NCBI GenBank assembly: GCA_029866325.1
Contig: JARWZO010000004.1
Location: 62,001 to 126,000, forward strand
DNA: 64,000 bases
Source of the DNA: Fluviicola sp.
GTDB taxonomy: Bacteria > Bacteroidota > Bacteroidia > Flavobacteriales_D > Crocinitomicaceae
Reading direction: 5' to 3'
Shown: piece after piece, positions 16,592-25,500 of the stretch
Numbering within the stretch: position 1 is the first letter of the stretch
Layout: every line of letters begins with the position of its first letter
Translations under genes and position numbers: made by a program
The notes under the pieces: model-generated
What the model was told of the DNA's origin: nothing
The model's database searches: none
What the model saw: only the letters and a program-made list of their open reading frames with translations

Positions 16592-17557
16592 CTAAAAAGA
16601 TGGACAAGATATCGTTCTGAAGGTCTTGTTTGGTGGCTTACAGTTGGCGTTGATTCCAAGTGAAACCTCATGTGAACCACCTGAAACACCATTGTTTAGT
16701 CTGGAAACTGTTACATCATAACTGTATCCGATCTTAAACGTACCTGTGTTAATACCAATTGCCAGAATGAATGCGTCTCTGTTACGGAACCATGCTCCTG
16801 CATTGAACGCACCATACTTCACATACGTACCGATATTCAATTCCATGAATCCTTGTTGGTACTGGTAAATGATGTTTGGCATAATGGAAGTAGTGTTGTT
16901 GTACTTTGAACGAGCACCAACCGGAATTTCAGCTCCCATGTGTCCGGTCAAGCGAATAGGCATCGGGCTGTTACCGATAATCACCGATTCGTTCGGACGG
17001 TTAAGGTGATGAGCTGCAAAACCAAAGAAGAAACGTTTTGAATAACCTACAAAACCTGCAGATGCATCAAAAAATCCTCTTGAACCACCACGCGGAACAT
17101 CTCCGGTTTGGTAAATAAATCCACGTCTCGGATCGATCATATCGCCGAAAGTCAATTTATCCCAGTCAAGAAATTTTTGATACCATGCAGCGCGAGCGCC
17201 GAATAACATGGCAAATTTCCTGCTTACTTTTAGATGGTAAGAGTAGATAAGCCCCAACATGGAAGTGTTAATTGTTCCCTGTCCTTGTTGGTCATGTGTT
17301 GCCAATATGCCGAATCCCCCCGAAATATTTTTAAAATATTGATCGTAGGAAGCACTATAAGTAACGTAATTTCCTGACAAACGAGGCCATTCATTACGAT
17401 AGTTTAGCGCAAACCTTGGACACCCATTTGATCCCGCAAATGCTGGATTTAAATAGAGTGGATTCGCATAAAATTGTGTGAATGTAGGATCCTGAGCATA
17501 GGTAGAGCTCATAGAACACAACATCGCCACAACGGCTAAGATTCTTACATTTTTCAT
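16592..17557 (-). CDS. PorP/SprF-family type IX secretion membrane protein
   Basis: This 321-aa outer-membrane beta-barrel protein belongs to the PorP/SprF family. The signal peptide ends about residue 21 (SMSSTYAQ). The mature N-terminus DPTFTQFYANPLYLNPAFAG is the family's hallmark, and the alternating aromatic strands and YDVTVSRLNNGVSGGSHEVSL near the C-terminus fit well. Family members take part in T9SS function and attachment of specific adhesins such as SprB. This copy sits between gldJ and the divergent porU, so I take it as part of the local T9SS locus. Several paralogues per genome are common, so exact orthology to PorP or SprF is not claimed. Confidence 0.88.
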   Translation of the reverse strand: MKNVRILAVVAMLCSMSSTYAQDPTFTQFYANPLYLNPAFAGSNGCPRFALNYRNEWPRLSGNYVTYSASYDQYFKNISGGFGILATHDQQGQGTINTSMLGLIYSYHLKVSRKFAMLFGARAAWYQKFLDWDKLTFGDMIDPRRGFIYQTGDVPRGGSRGFFDASAGFVGYSKRFFFGFAAHHLNRPNESVIIGNSPMPIRLTGHMGAEIPVGARSKYNNTTSIMPNIIYQYQQGFMELNIGTYVKYGAFNAGAWFRNRDAFILAIGINTGTFKIGYSYDVTVSRLNNGVSGGSHEVSLGINANCKPPNKTFRTISCPSF

Positions 17558-17714
17558 TCGCTTTCGAATATTTTAAATGCGGGTTTATAGCATTGATACG
17601 CCAATGTTACGAAAAAAAAAATCATTGGTTACATCAAAATTGCTGAAACACAAAAATAAAAAAACATTACGTACGTTTTGATGAACAAGACGATCACTTT
17701 ACGAAATTTGTCTC

Positions 17715-20700
17715 ATGAAAAACGAAAGAATGCCTGTAGGTTACAATTTTAACAAAACTTTTCAATTATTGTTATTCCTTTTACTGTCATGGAATCAGCT
17801 TTTTGCTCAAGTCTATACGGTTGATATTCAGTGGCTCCCAAATAGATTTTTTATGGAGAACGGTGAGCAATTAACTGTTCCAGCTATAAAGGACAATGAT
17901 TATTCAAACGGTGCGCCCTATTTCTCTTGGCAACAAAAAGTTAAAAAAGGGAACTACCAATTGACTTATTCGCAAGTTATCACCGAATCTGCTCAGGCAG
18001 TTGATGTACAATTATTATCAAAAAGAGGAATTACAGCACCAAATTCACCGAATATTGAGCTTACAATTTCAAAAGCGCGCAATGAGCGATTTATAGTCGC
18101 CTCCGTTTTTCCTTATATTATGGAAAATGGTTCTTTAAAGCGAATAGTTGGATTTACGATTGAGTCTTCGTTGGTTTCAGTTGAAACAAATTCACAGGAA
18201 AAGGATTTTGTTGCCAATTCGGTGCTTAATAGTGGTGAGTGGTACAAAATAAGCGTAACGGAAGACGGGATTTATAAAATCGACCGAACATTTCTTAAAA
18301 ATTGCGGTATTGATGTGGATAACCTTGATCCGCAGCAAATCAATATTTATGGCAATGCCTCCGGAAGGCTTCCTGAATTGAATAATGCGTCGTTTTTTGA
18401 CGATTTGACAAAAAACTCCATTCAGGTAGTTGGCGAGGCAGATGGTGTTTTTGATGCAACCGATTATATTTTGTTTTATGGAGCGGGTCCTAATCGTTGG
18501 GATTATTCACCCATTAACGGTTTTGAACGAAATCAGCATATCTATAGTGAAGTCAATTGTTATTTCATTCATATTAGTGGCACCGATCTTCCACTTCGTG
18601 TTCAGTCAATCAGTGAATCAGTGAATCCGGTGACCGATTTTGTGACTTCTTATAATTATAACGAGATTCATGAATTGGAGAACAATAGTTTGGTGAGTGG
18701 TGGTCAACGTTGGTATGGAGAGTTGTTTGACGGTGAATTGACCAAGGAAGTATTGTTTAATGTCCCTGAAATTACGATTGGCGCTCCGGTTGTGATTCAA
18801 TATGCAGTAGCTTCGAACGCCACTTCGGGTGGAAATACGTTCCGGTTTTCACTCAACGGCAACCTGCTTCAGTCTCAAAATCTTTCTAGTGGAGGTGGCG
18901 ATTATGGTCGAAATGAAGGCTCTTTTTCCTTTGCAGCCAGCAATGCTTCTATTCCGTTTTCATTAACGCTCAATCGTATTAACCCATCCGTGAAAGGATA
19001 CTTGGATTATATTGAATTAACCACTCGCCGCAACTTAACCATGATGGGCGATCAGTTTCAATTCAGAGATGTGTTGAGTGCTGCACCAGGAAAAACAAGT
19101 GAATTCACGATTTCTTCTATTTTGAATTCGGGCACGGTTTGGGAGATTTCCAATAAAAGAAACCCGGCGTTGGTAAGCGGAACGTTTTCAAACGGTCAAT
19201 TTGTTTTTCGTTTAGATACAGATACAATCCGAGAGTTCATTGCTTTTTCCAATACTGGTTATTTGACACCTTCTTTTGTTGAGGTAGTGGTGAACCAGGA
19301 TTTACATGCGCTTGATCAGGTAGATTATTTGATTGTAACGCATCCGAATTTTCTAGCACAGGCCCAGCGATTGGCAAATCTGCATGAACAACAGGGAACT
19401 ACAACACACGTGGTAACTACTACTCAGATTTACAATGAATATTCATCCGGTGTGGTTGATGCAACTGCGATTCGTCGTTTTGTGAAAATGTTCTATGATC
19501 GTGCTAATGGTGATCCGTTGCTGCAACCGAAACATTTGTTGTTGTTTGGCGACGGAACGTACGATCCGAAAGGTCGTGTGGGGAATAACAATTACATGGT
19601 GCCGACTTATCAGGTTTTGAATTCTGAAAATCACATCAGCGCAATGGTAACCGATGATTATTTCGGATTATTAGATGATTCGGAATCGATTCTTGGGTCG
19701 GATGGTATGGATATTGGCGTTGGACGTTTGTTGATTACAACCCAGCAACATGCGGTGGAACAAGTGAATAAAATAGAGCATTATATGCACAACGGATCTA
19801 CCTTGTATAGTCAGGGTGCCAATGAATGCTGTACCGGAAATGATAATTCCACTTTTGGCGATTGGCGATTGAATTATTCCATTATTGCTGATGATGAAGA
19901 GGGCGGTTATTTCGTGAATACCGATTCCGAACCGTTGATCGATGATGTGCAGGCACTTTACCCTGAAATGAATTACGACAAAATTTACAGCGATGCATAC
20001 ACTCAAACCAGTACGGCAGGTGGATTGCGCTATCCGGAAGTATTTGATGCAATAACTGATCGTGTTGAACGCGGAAGTTTGCTTATCAATTATATCGGTC
20101 ATGGTGGAGAAGTTGGTGCAGCTGAAGAGCGTATTATCACAATTCCACAAATTCAAGGATGGTCGAATATTGACAAAATGCCTTTGTTTGTAACAGCAAC
20201 CTGTGAATTTACCAAGTACGATGATCCAAGTCGTGTTTCTGCCGGAGAATGGATTTCGTTAAATCCTACCGGTGGTGCGATTGCATTGATGACCACCACA
20301 CGTTCCGTATTTTTTGGGGTGAATTCCACAACCGTAAAACGTTTGTATGAAAATGCGTTTGACAGAGATGCCAATAATGATCCATTGACCTTCGGGGAGA
20401 TTATGCGGATTACAAAAAACACTTCCGGTACCAGCGACAACAGAAGAAGCTTTACGTTGATCGGTGATCCGGCGCTTAAAATAGCCTTGCCGAAATGGCG
20501 AATCGTTACCGACAGTATCAATCACAAAGATCCGACGCTTTCTATCGATACCATTCGTGCTTTGAGCAAGATGAATGTGAAAGGTCACATCGAAGATTTT
20601 AACGGAAACGTACTTTCCAGTTTTAACGGAGTGCTTTCCCCAACGATTTATGACAAAGAAAAGCTCAATCAAACGATGCAGAACGATCCGACCTCACCAT

Positions 20701-21578
20701 TGGTGAATTTTTACACACAGAAAAATGCCTTGTATAAAGGAAAAGCTTCGGTAGTAAACGGTTATTTCACATTTGATTGTATTGTGCCGAAAGACATCGA
20801 TTACGATTTCGGATTTGGGAAGATCAGTTATTACGGGAAAGGTTCTCCTGAAACCGATGCCGATGGTTATGATACAAATCTGGTTGTTGGTGGAATTGAT
20901 ACCAATGCGGTGGCCGATGTTCAAGGACCCGATATTAAATTGTACCTTAATAACGACCAATTTGTAAGTGGGGGAATTTCGAGTCAGGATCCGTTATTGG
21001 TGGTTGATTGCTTTGATGAAAACGGGATCAACACAGTTGGAAACGGAGTAGGGCACGATTTAATTGCTATTTTAGATGGAAACACTGCCGATCCGATTGT
21101 GTTGAATAATTATTATGCCGGAAAGCTCGACTCTTATCAATCCGGGCAAATTCAATACACACTAAAAGGATTGTCGGTCGGACCACATACCTTGGAAGTT
21201 AAAATTTGGGATGTGAATAATAACTCTTCGGTAGCTTCAATAGAATTTACGGTAGTGGCTGACGGCAATGTTCAGCTGGATCATGTCTTGAATTATCCGA
21301 ATCCGTTTACAACTAAAACAACCTTCTATTTTGAGCACAATCAATCGTGTTCATCGTTAGAAACTCAGATTCAAATTTATACTGTTTCAGGGCGTTTGGT
21401 AAAAACAATCAACAAACAAGTCGCTACCACTGGTTTTAGGGCAGAAGGTATTGATTGGGATGGAACAGATGACTTTGGTGATCAGTTGGCCAAGGGTGTT
21501 TATGTTTATCGTTTGTCGGTAGATTTACCTGATGGAGGAAAAGCTGATAAATTAGAAAAATTGGTGCTTTTGAAATAA
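17715..21578 (+). CDS. porU: T9SS C-terminal signal peptidase PorU
   Basis: This 1287-aa gingipain-like (C25) cysteine protease acts on the cell surface: it removes the C-terminal signal of T9SS cargo and mediates anchoring. An N-terminal signal peptide ends about residue 31. The C25 domain contains the likely catalytic pair His796 (LINYIGHGGEVGA) and Cys830 (FVTATCEFTKYDDPS). A C-terminal domain (about 1190-1287) has the LNYPNPFTTKTTFYF start and GVYVYRLSV end of a T9SS/FlgD-like fold, which PorU orthologues also carry. The length agrees with the family (about 1100-1300). It is followed 61 bp later by porV, its partner in the attachment complex. Confidence 0.93.
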   Translation: MKNERMPVGYNFNKTFQLLLFLLLSWNQLFAQVYTVDIQWLPNRFFMENGEQLTVPAIKDNDYSNGAPYFSWQQKVKKGNYQLTYSQVITESAQAVDVQLLSKRGITAPNSPNIELTISKARNERFIVASVFPYIMENGSLKRIVGFTIESSLVSVETNSQEKDFVANSVLNSGEWYKISVTEDGIYKIDRTFLKNCGIDVDNLDPQQINIYGNASGRLPELNNASFFDDLTKNSIQVVGEADGVFDATDYILFYGAGPNRWDYSPINGFERNQHIYSEVNCYFIHISGTDLPLRVQSISESVNPVTDFVTSYNYNEIHELENNSLVSGGQRWYGELFDGELTKEVLFNVPEITIGAPVVIQYAVASNATSGGNTFRFSLNGNLLQSQNLSSGGGDYGRNEGSFSFAASNASIPFSLTLNRINPSVKGYLDYIELTTRRNLTMMGDQFQFRDVLSAAPGKTSEFTISSILNSGTVWEISNKRNPALVSGTFSNGQFVFRLDTDTIREFIAFSNTGYLTPSFVEVVVNQDLHALDQVDYLIVTHPNFLAQAQRLANLHEQQGTTTHVVTTTQIYNEYSSGVVDATAIRRFVKMFYDRANGDPLLQPKHLLLFGDGTYDPKGRVGNNNYMVPTYQVLNSENHISAMVTDDYFGLLDDSESILGSDGMDIGVGRLLITTQQHAVEQVNKIEHYMHNGSTLYSQGANECCTGNDNSTFGDWRLNYSIIADDEEGGYFVNTDSEPLIDDVQALYPEMNYDKIYSDAYTQTSTAGGLRYPEVFDAITDRVERGSLLINYIGHGGEVGAAEERIITIPQIQGWSNIDKMPLFVTATCEFTKYDDPSRVSAGEWISLNPTGGAIALMTTTRSVFFGVNSTTVKRLYENAFDRDANNDPLTFGEIMRITKNTSGTSDNRRSFTLIGDPALKIALPKWRIVTDSINHKDPTLSIDTIRALSKMNVKGHIEDFNGNVLSSFNGVLSPTIYDKEKLNQTMQNDPTSPLVNFYTQKNALYKGKASVVNGYFTFDCIVPKDIDYDFGFGKISYYGKGSPETDADGYDTNLVVGGIDTNAVADVQGPDIKLYLNNDQFVSGGISSQDPLLVVDCFDENGINTVGNGVGHDLIAILDGNTADPIVLNNYYAGKLDSYQSGQIQYTLKGLSVGPHTLEVKIWDVNNNSSVASIEFTVVADGNVQLDHVLNYPNPFTTKTTFYFEHNQSCSSLETQIQIYTVSGRLVKTINKQVATTGFRAEGIDWDGTDDFGDQLAKGVYVYRLSVDLPDGGKADKLEKLVLLK

Positions 21579-21604
21579 CATTATCAACAAGCACAAGAAA
21601 AATG

Positions 21605-21612
21605 TATTTTTG
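21605..21612 (+). promoter_or_regulatory. -7 promoter box of porV
   Basis: TATTTTTG matches TAnnTTTG and lies 27 bp before the porV ATG. No TTG occurs at -33, so this may be a weak internal promoter. Confidence 0.4.
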
Positions 21613-21639
21613 CCGTTTAGCAATAAAGAACTTTAAATA

Positions 21640-22899
21640 ATGCTACATAAAATTTTATTACTCGTAACTCTTTTGTTGAGTTTTCAGTCCTTTACTCAGG
21701 TGACTGATGATCAACTTCAATTGAATACAATTACCACATCGATGCCATTTTTATCCATTGTACCAGAGTCGCGCGGTGGTGGAATGGGAGATGCCGGTAC
21801 TGCTTTAAGTGCCAATTCAACTTCCATATTTTGGAATACGGCCATGTTGAATTTTTCGGACGACGATGCTGAAGTAAGTGTAAGTTATACTCCTTGGTTG
21901 CGAAAACTCACCAATGATATTCACTTATCTTACGTTTCCGGATACAAACGCTTGGGAGATCGTCAGGCAATTGCAGCTTCATTGCGTTATTTCAGTTTGG
22001 GAGAAATTACCTTTACCAATGCTGATGCAAGTGTGATTCGTGAGGACAAACCGAATGAGTTTGAAATTGCTGTGGGGTATGCGTTTAAGCTTTCTGAAAG
22101 AAACAGTATCGGGATCAACGGAAAATTTGCCTATTCGAACTTAACAGGTGGATTAGTGGTTGCAGGAGCGCAAACAAAAGCCGGTGTAGCCGGTATTGCT
22201 GATATTTCTTATGCATACCGCAACAAGGATATCAAATGGTTTGGTTACAACGGCGTGATTGCATTCGGAACAACCATTAACAACATTGGTAACAAGATTG
22301 CTTATTCCGAATTGGCTGTACGTGATTTTTTACCGATGAACCTTAAAATCGGATCAGCTTACACGGCTGAATTGGATAAGTACAACAAATTGACCTATTC
22401 ATTAGAGATTCAGAAATTATTGGTTCCTACACCGCCGATCATGCAATTAAACACTTCTACCAATGAATACGAATTGATTTCGGGTAAAAACAACGATGTC
22501 GGTGTAATTGCAGGGTTGGTTCAGTCGTTTTACGATGCTCCCGGACGTGTTCAGGAAGACGATAATGGAGATTATGTGCAAAATACTGACGGTTCTTATG
22601 CTGTAGTAAAAGGAACGAAATTCAAAGAAGAATTGTCTGAGATCAACATTGCAACCGGTTTGGAATATTGGTACAACAACGTGTTTGCTTTGCGCGGTGG
22701 TTTTTTCTACGAAAATAAAAACAAGGGAGATCGCAAATTCTTTACAGCCGGTATTGCAATCCAGTACAATATTTTCGGATTGGATATCTCTTACCTTGCT
22801 GCGTTGAAACGAGATAACCCTTTGGCTAATACCTTACGCTTTACTTTGCGTTTCAAGTTGGGTCAAAAAGTTTCCAAAGATTCGGAAAAACCTGAATAA
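21640..22899 (+). CDS. porV: T9SS outer-membrane shuttle protein PorV (LptO)
   Basis: This 419-aa FadL-like beta-barrel delivers cargo from the T9SS translocon to PorU. A signal peptide ends about residue 20. The PESRGGGMGDAGTALSANSTSIFWN segment start (about residues 45-68) and the VSYTPWLRKLTNDI stretch are characteristic of PorV. The many alternating strands end in LRFTLRFKLG near the C-terminus. The length fits (380-420 aa). It is placed directly after porU, the usual order in flavobacteria, and is followed by ispF after 2 bp. Confidence 0.93.
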   Translation: MLHKILLLVTLLLSFQSFTQVTDDQLQLNTITTSMPFLSIVPESRGGGMGDAGTALSANSTSIFWNTAMLNFSDDDAEVSVSYTPWLRKLTNDIHLSYVSGYKRLGDRQAIAASLRYFSLGEITFTNADASVIREDKPNEFEIAVGYAFKLSERNSIGINGKFAYSNLTGGLVVAGAQTKAGVAGIADISYAYRNKDIKWFGYNGVIAFGTTINNIGNKIAYSELAVRDFLPMNLKIGSAYTAELDKYNKLTYSLEIQKLLVPTPPIMQLNTSTNEYELISGKNNDVGVIAGLVQSFYDAPGRVQEDDNGDYVQNTDGSYAVVKGTKFKEELSEINIATGLEYWYNNVFALRGGFFYENKNKGDRKFFTAGIAIQYNIFGLDISYLAALKRDNPLANTLRFTLRFKLGQKVSKDSEKPE

Positions 22900-22901
22900 T
22901 C

Positions 22902-23381
22902 TTGGATATTCGAATCGGATTTGGGGTTGACGTACACCGATTGGAAGAAGGTCGACAGTTTGTTGTAGGTGGCGTTGTTTTGCCATCGTCATTCGGGGCT
23001 GTTGGTCATTCCGATGCGGATGTATTACTTCACGCTATTTGCGACGGTTTACTCGGAGCGCTCAACTTGCGTGATATCGGCTACCATTTTTCGGATACCG
23101 ATCCGCAATACAAAGGAATTGATTCTACGATTTTACTGGAAAATGTGATGAAACTGGTTTCGGAGAAAGGGTACCGAGTTTCGAATATTGATTGTACAGT
23201 GATTCTGGAAAAACCCAAAGTTAATCCTCATATTCCCGAAATGCAAACCATCATTGCCCGATTGTTGAAGGTAGATGACGATCGCATTTCCATTAAAGCA
23301 ACCACACACGAAAAAGTAGATTCGTTCGGAGAAGGTAAAGCGGTGAAGGCGTATGCTGTTTGCTTGTTGATGAACCCTTAA
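22902..23381 (+). CDS. ispF: 2-C-methyl-D-erythritol 2,4-cyclodiphosphate synthase
   Basis: This 159-aa enzyme closes the cyclic diphosphate ring in the MEP isoprenoid pathway. The metal-binding motif GFGVDVHRLEEG lies at residues 6-17 (Asp and His ligands), with GHSDADVLLHAICDG (third ligand His) and the CMP-binding loop KATTHEKVDSFGEGKAV. No ATG is present in frame near the start; TTG at 22902 opens exactly before the conserved DIRIGFG. It is 2 bp after porV, so it is probably translated by coupling. The length is standard (about 157-160). Confidence 0.95.
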   Translation: MDIRIGFGVDVHRLEEGRQFVVGGVVLPSSFGAVGHSDADVLLHAICDGLLGALNLRDIGYHFSDTDPQYKGIDSTILLENVMKLVSEKGYRVSNIDCTVILEKPKVNPHIPEMQTIIARLLKVDDDRISIKATTHEKVDSFGEGKAVKAYAVCLLMNP

Positions 23382-23406
23382 TGATACCCACTTTCGATGT
23401 TTTGAT

Positions 23407-23454
23407 TATCCGTTACTAACCGTTAGAAACGTTTATCACCTTGCCATTACTGAG
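23407..23454. repeat. Dispersed repeat copy R1 (short form)
   Basis: Bases 23412-23436 are identical to 24086-24110 (25 bp), and similarity continues past that. The core TAACCGTTAGAAACG looks like the longer copies at 24236, 29608 and 58640 with their central hairpin removed. Confidence 0.7.
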
Positions 23455-23533
23455 TTTTAAGTCAAACTTACCTAAGACGAATACTTTTTTTGTTTTTATA
23501 CAGAACGGTGTTTGATGTACCCGAATTTGAATA

Positions 23534-23969
23534 TCATACCGAAGTTTCTGAAATTTCCCGGCTCCATCTTTTGAAGATAAATGGTGAAATGGGACTTCGT
23601 TTCCGGTCAATTGTTATTTCCACACGTTTGTTTTTCACAAATCGGTAGTTGAAACTGAAAACACCATAAGAAGTAACACCATATTTTTCTCACATCCGTT
23701 ACATAGTTAAATATAAAACCAAGCCGTTCGAGTGCTAATCTATCAATTAGGCAACTGTTTTTTTCTTCGCCCATAATACCTTCAAGGATAATGATGTTTT
23801 TCGCTAAGACTTTCATGGTCTCGGAAGCAATTGTTTTGAGCGATTTACGTACCTCACTGTGGTAGTAATTTTTACATTTAATGTCACAGAACCGCTTGTC
23901 TGATCGCCCTATAAGTTGTTTGTTGCAGATCACACATTGTCTGTGAGAAAGATCATTTTTTTGACACAT
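23534..23969 (-). pseudogene. Zinc-ribbon protein, apparently frameshifted
   Basis: The start encodes a small protein with CVICNKQLIGRSDKRFCDIKC (four Cys, about residues 12-32), resembling a widespread Bacteroidota family of about 120-aa zinc-ribbon proteins of unknown function. In the annotated frame the end turns cysteine-rich and unlike the family (stop near 23607). Removing one A from the run of five at 23684-23688 brings in another frame reading SYGVFSFNYRFVKNKRVE, which looks like the family's aromatic C-terminus and stops at 23534. That gives about 144 aa. It may be a broken gene, a slippage site or an assembly error. It is flanked by direct repeats R1 and R2. Confidence 0.6.
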
Positions 23970-24085
23970 GACTCGTTGTTTTCTTATTTAAGTTAATGAA
24001 AAACATGATTTGGACGGCAAGGTGACGCTGTTTTTTTTCGGAAAATGGATCAAAGAACAAGTCTTGTTTCGAAAGGGAAATAAAG

Positions 24086-24126
24086 GTTACTAACCGTTAG
24101 AAACGTTTATGACCTTGTTATTACTT
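24086..24126. repeat. Dispersed repeat copy R2 (short form)
   Basis: It shares 25 identical bases with R1 (24086-24110) and then GACCTTG with a diverging tail. It stands in direct orientation to R1 about 674 bp away, on the other side of the zinc-ribbon gene. Confidence 0.7.
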
Positions 24127-24235
24127 GGATTCATGGAATATTTGACGGCTTTAACGTTATAAAAACACGTTTATAATAGTCCGCTTTTATGTTGCTGCGT
24201 TCGTTGTATAAAACCTCAAATTCATTACTGAAACT

Positions 24236-24291
24236 TATCGGTTTTTAACCGCGTGCCTGCCATAGGCATGGATAGAAACACTTATGCCCTG
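24236..24291. repeat. Dispersed repeat copy R3 (long form)
   Basis: It reads TATCGG, TTTTTAACCGCG, GCCTGCC, AGGCATGGATAGAAACACTTAT. GCCT/AGGC and TAACC/GGATA can pair, giving a small hairpin. It is highly similar to the copy at 29608-29675. Confidence 0.7.
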
Positions 24292-24351
24292 TAAATACGA
24301 GCTTTTAACGAAAGACCTTCTGTTTCGGTGATCAAATTTCAACTTGTACGA

Positions 24352-24380
24352 TTGCCCTGTCGGGGGATTCATTATTTTTG
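24352..24380 (+). promoter_or_regulatory. Promoter of bioB-bioF
   Basis: TTG (24352-24354), an 18-bp spacer and TATTTTTG (24373-24380) match the Bacteroidota consensus. The predicted transcript starts between the box and the ATG at 24398, which argues against the TTG at 24344 as the gene start. Confidence 0.55.
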
Positions 24381-24397
24381 TGGACAAGAACAATTAC

Positions 24398-25492
24398 ATG
24401 AAAGTTAATCCGGCATACAGATCAAAAGAAGCATTGGTTGCGCTTTACAATAAACCTTTATTGGAGTTAGTATTTGAAGCAGCGACCATTCATCGTCAGT
24501 TTCACAATCCACGAGAAGTGCAGATGTCTTCGTTGTTGAGCATCAAAACAGGTGGTTGTCCTGAAGATTGCGGTTATTGTCCGCAGGCAGCGCGTTATCA
24601 TACCGATGTTGAAGCCCATAAATTATTGTCGGTTGAATCGGTGATTGAGCAAGCTACCAATGCGAAAGCAAACGGTTCGTCTCGCTTGTGCATGGGGGCA
24701 GCCTGGCGCGAAGTACGTAATAACCGCGATTTTGATACGGTGGTTGAAATGGTCCAAGCTGTCAATAACCTTGACATGGAAGTGTGTGCTACGCTTGGAA
24801 TGATGGATGCAGATCAGGCTGTTCGGTTGAAAAATGCGGGATTGTTTGCTTATAATCACAACCTCGATACCTCAAAAGAATTTTACGATGATGTGATTTC
24901 GACACGTGAATACGAAGATCGATTGAACACGATAGAAAATGCCCGTAAAGCGGGAATTACCGTTTGTTCGGGCGGAATTATCGGAATGGGTGAAGCCATT
25001 GAAGACCGCATGGGCTTGTTGATGAGTTATATGGAAATGGAAACGCCACCTAATTCCATTCCTATCAATGCCTTGGTAGCCGTTGAAGGAACACCGCTGG
25101 AAAACCAAAAGCCAATTGAACAATGGGAAATGATCCGCATGGTAGCCACTACGCGTATTGCTTTTCCTGAGTCGGTGGTGCGATTGTCTGCCGGAAGAAC
25201 CAAAATGACTATGGAAGGTCAGGCACTTTGCTTTATGGCTGGCGCAGGTTCTATCTTTGCGGGCGATAAATTATTGACCACTCCAAACCCGGAATTCAAC
25301 GAAGACAAAGAAATGTTCGAAATTCTCGGATTGATCCCTAAAGAAGCATTTACCGAAGGTGAGAAACCGGTTACAAAAGCAGATCCGATTATTGACGCTC
25401 GGAAAGCGAAAGAAGCGCAACGTGCAGCAGAATTGGCAGCAGCTAAAAAAGATCCGAATTTTACACCACGCAAAGTGGTTGTTCAGGAATAA
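24398..25492 (+). CDS. bioB: Biotin synthase
   Basis: This 364-aa radical-SAM enzyme inserts sulfur into dethiobiotin, the last step of biotin synthesis. The SAM-cluster motif CPEDCGYC gives Cys54, Cys58 and Cys61. YNHNLDTSKEFY and CSGGIIGMGE are conserved family segments, and RLSAGRTKM holds the Arg of the second cluster. The start MKVNPAYRSK is supported by the promoter just upstream; an upstream in-frame TTG would add 18 residues encoded by the promoter. The C-terminus has an Ala/Lys-rich tail of about 30 residues beyond E. coli BioB. It is followed 8 bp later by bioF. Confidence 0.95.
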   Translation: MKVNPAYRSKEALVALYNKPLLELVFEAATIHRQFHNPREVQMSSLLSIKTGGCPEDCGYCPQAARYHTDVEAHKLLSVESVIEQATNAKANGSSRLCMGAAWREVRNNRDFDTVVEMVQAVNNLDMEVCATLGMMDADQAVRLKNAGLFAYNHNLDTSKEFYDDVISTREYEDRLNTIENARKAGITVCSGGIIGMGEAIEDRMGLLMSYMEMETPPNSIPINALVAVEGTPLENQKPIEQWEMIRMVATTRIAFPESVVRLSAGRTKMTMEGQALCFMAGAGSIFAGDKLLTTPNPEFNEDKEMFEILGLIPKEAFTEGEKPVTKADPIIDARKAKEAQRAAELAAAKKDPNFTPRKVVVQE

Positions 25493-25500
25493 CCTGAAAC

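Larger units (their letters stand above)
23970..24351. other. Intergenic stretch before bioB with repeats R2 and R3
   Basis: There is no coding frame with recognisable content. It contains the repeat copies at 24086-24126 and 24236-24291, and AT-rich sequence between them. The bioB promoter lies at its end. Confidence 0.5.

Noticed and set aside
19671-20672. Overlapping antisense frames within porU
   Set aside because: They lie opposite the C25 protease domain and show no signal peptide, motif or spacing of real genes.
23416-23610. 64-aa minus-strand frame after the zinc-ribbon gene
   Set aside because: It overlaps repeat R1 and the predicted continuation of the frameshifted gene in another frame; no independent content was seen.
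24344-24397. TTG start for bioB 18 codons upstream
   Set aside because: These codons cover the likely promoter (TTG-18-TATTTTTG), and the family N-terminus fits the ATG at 24398.
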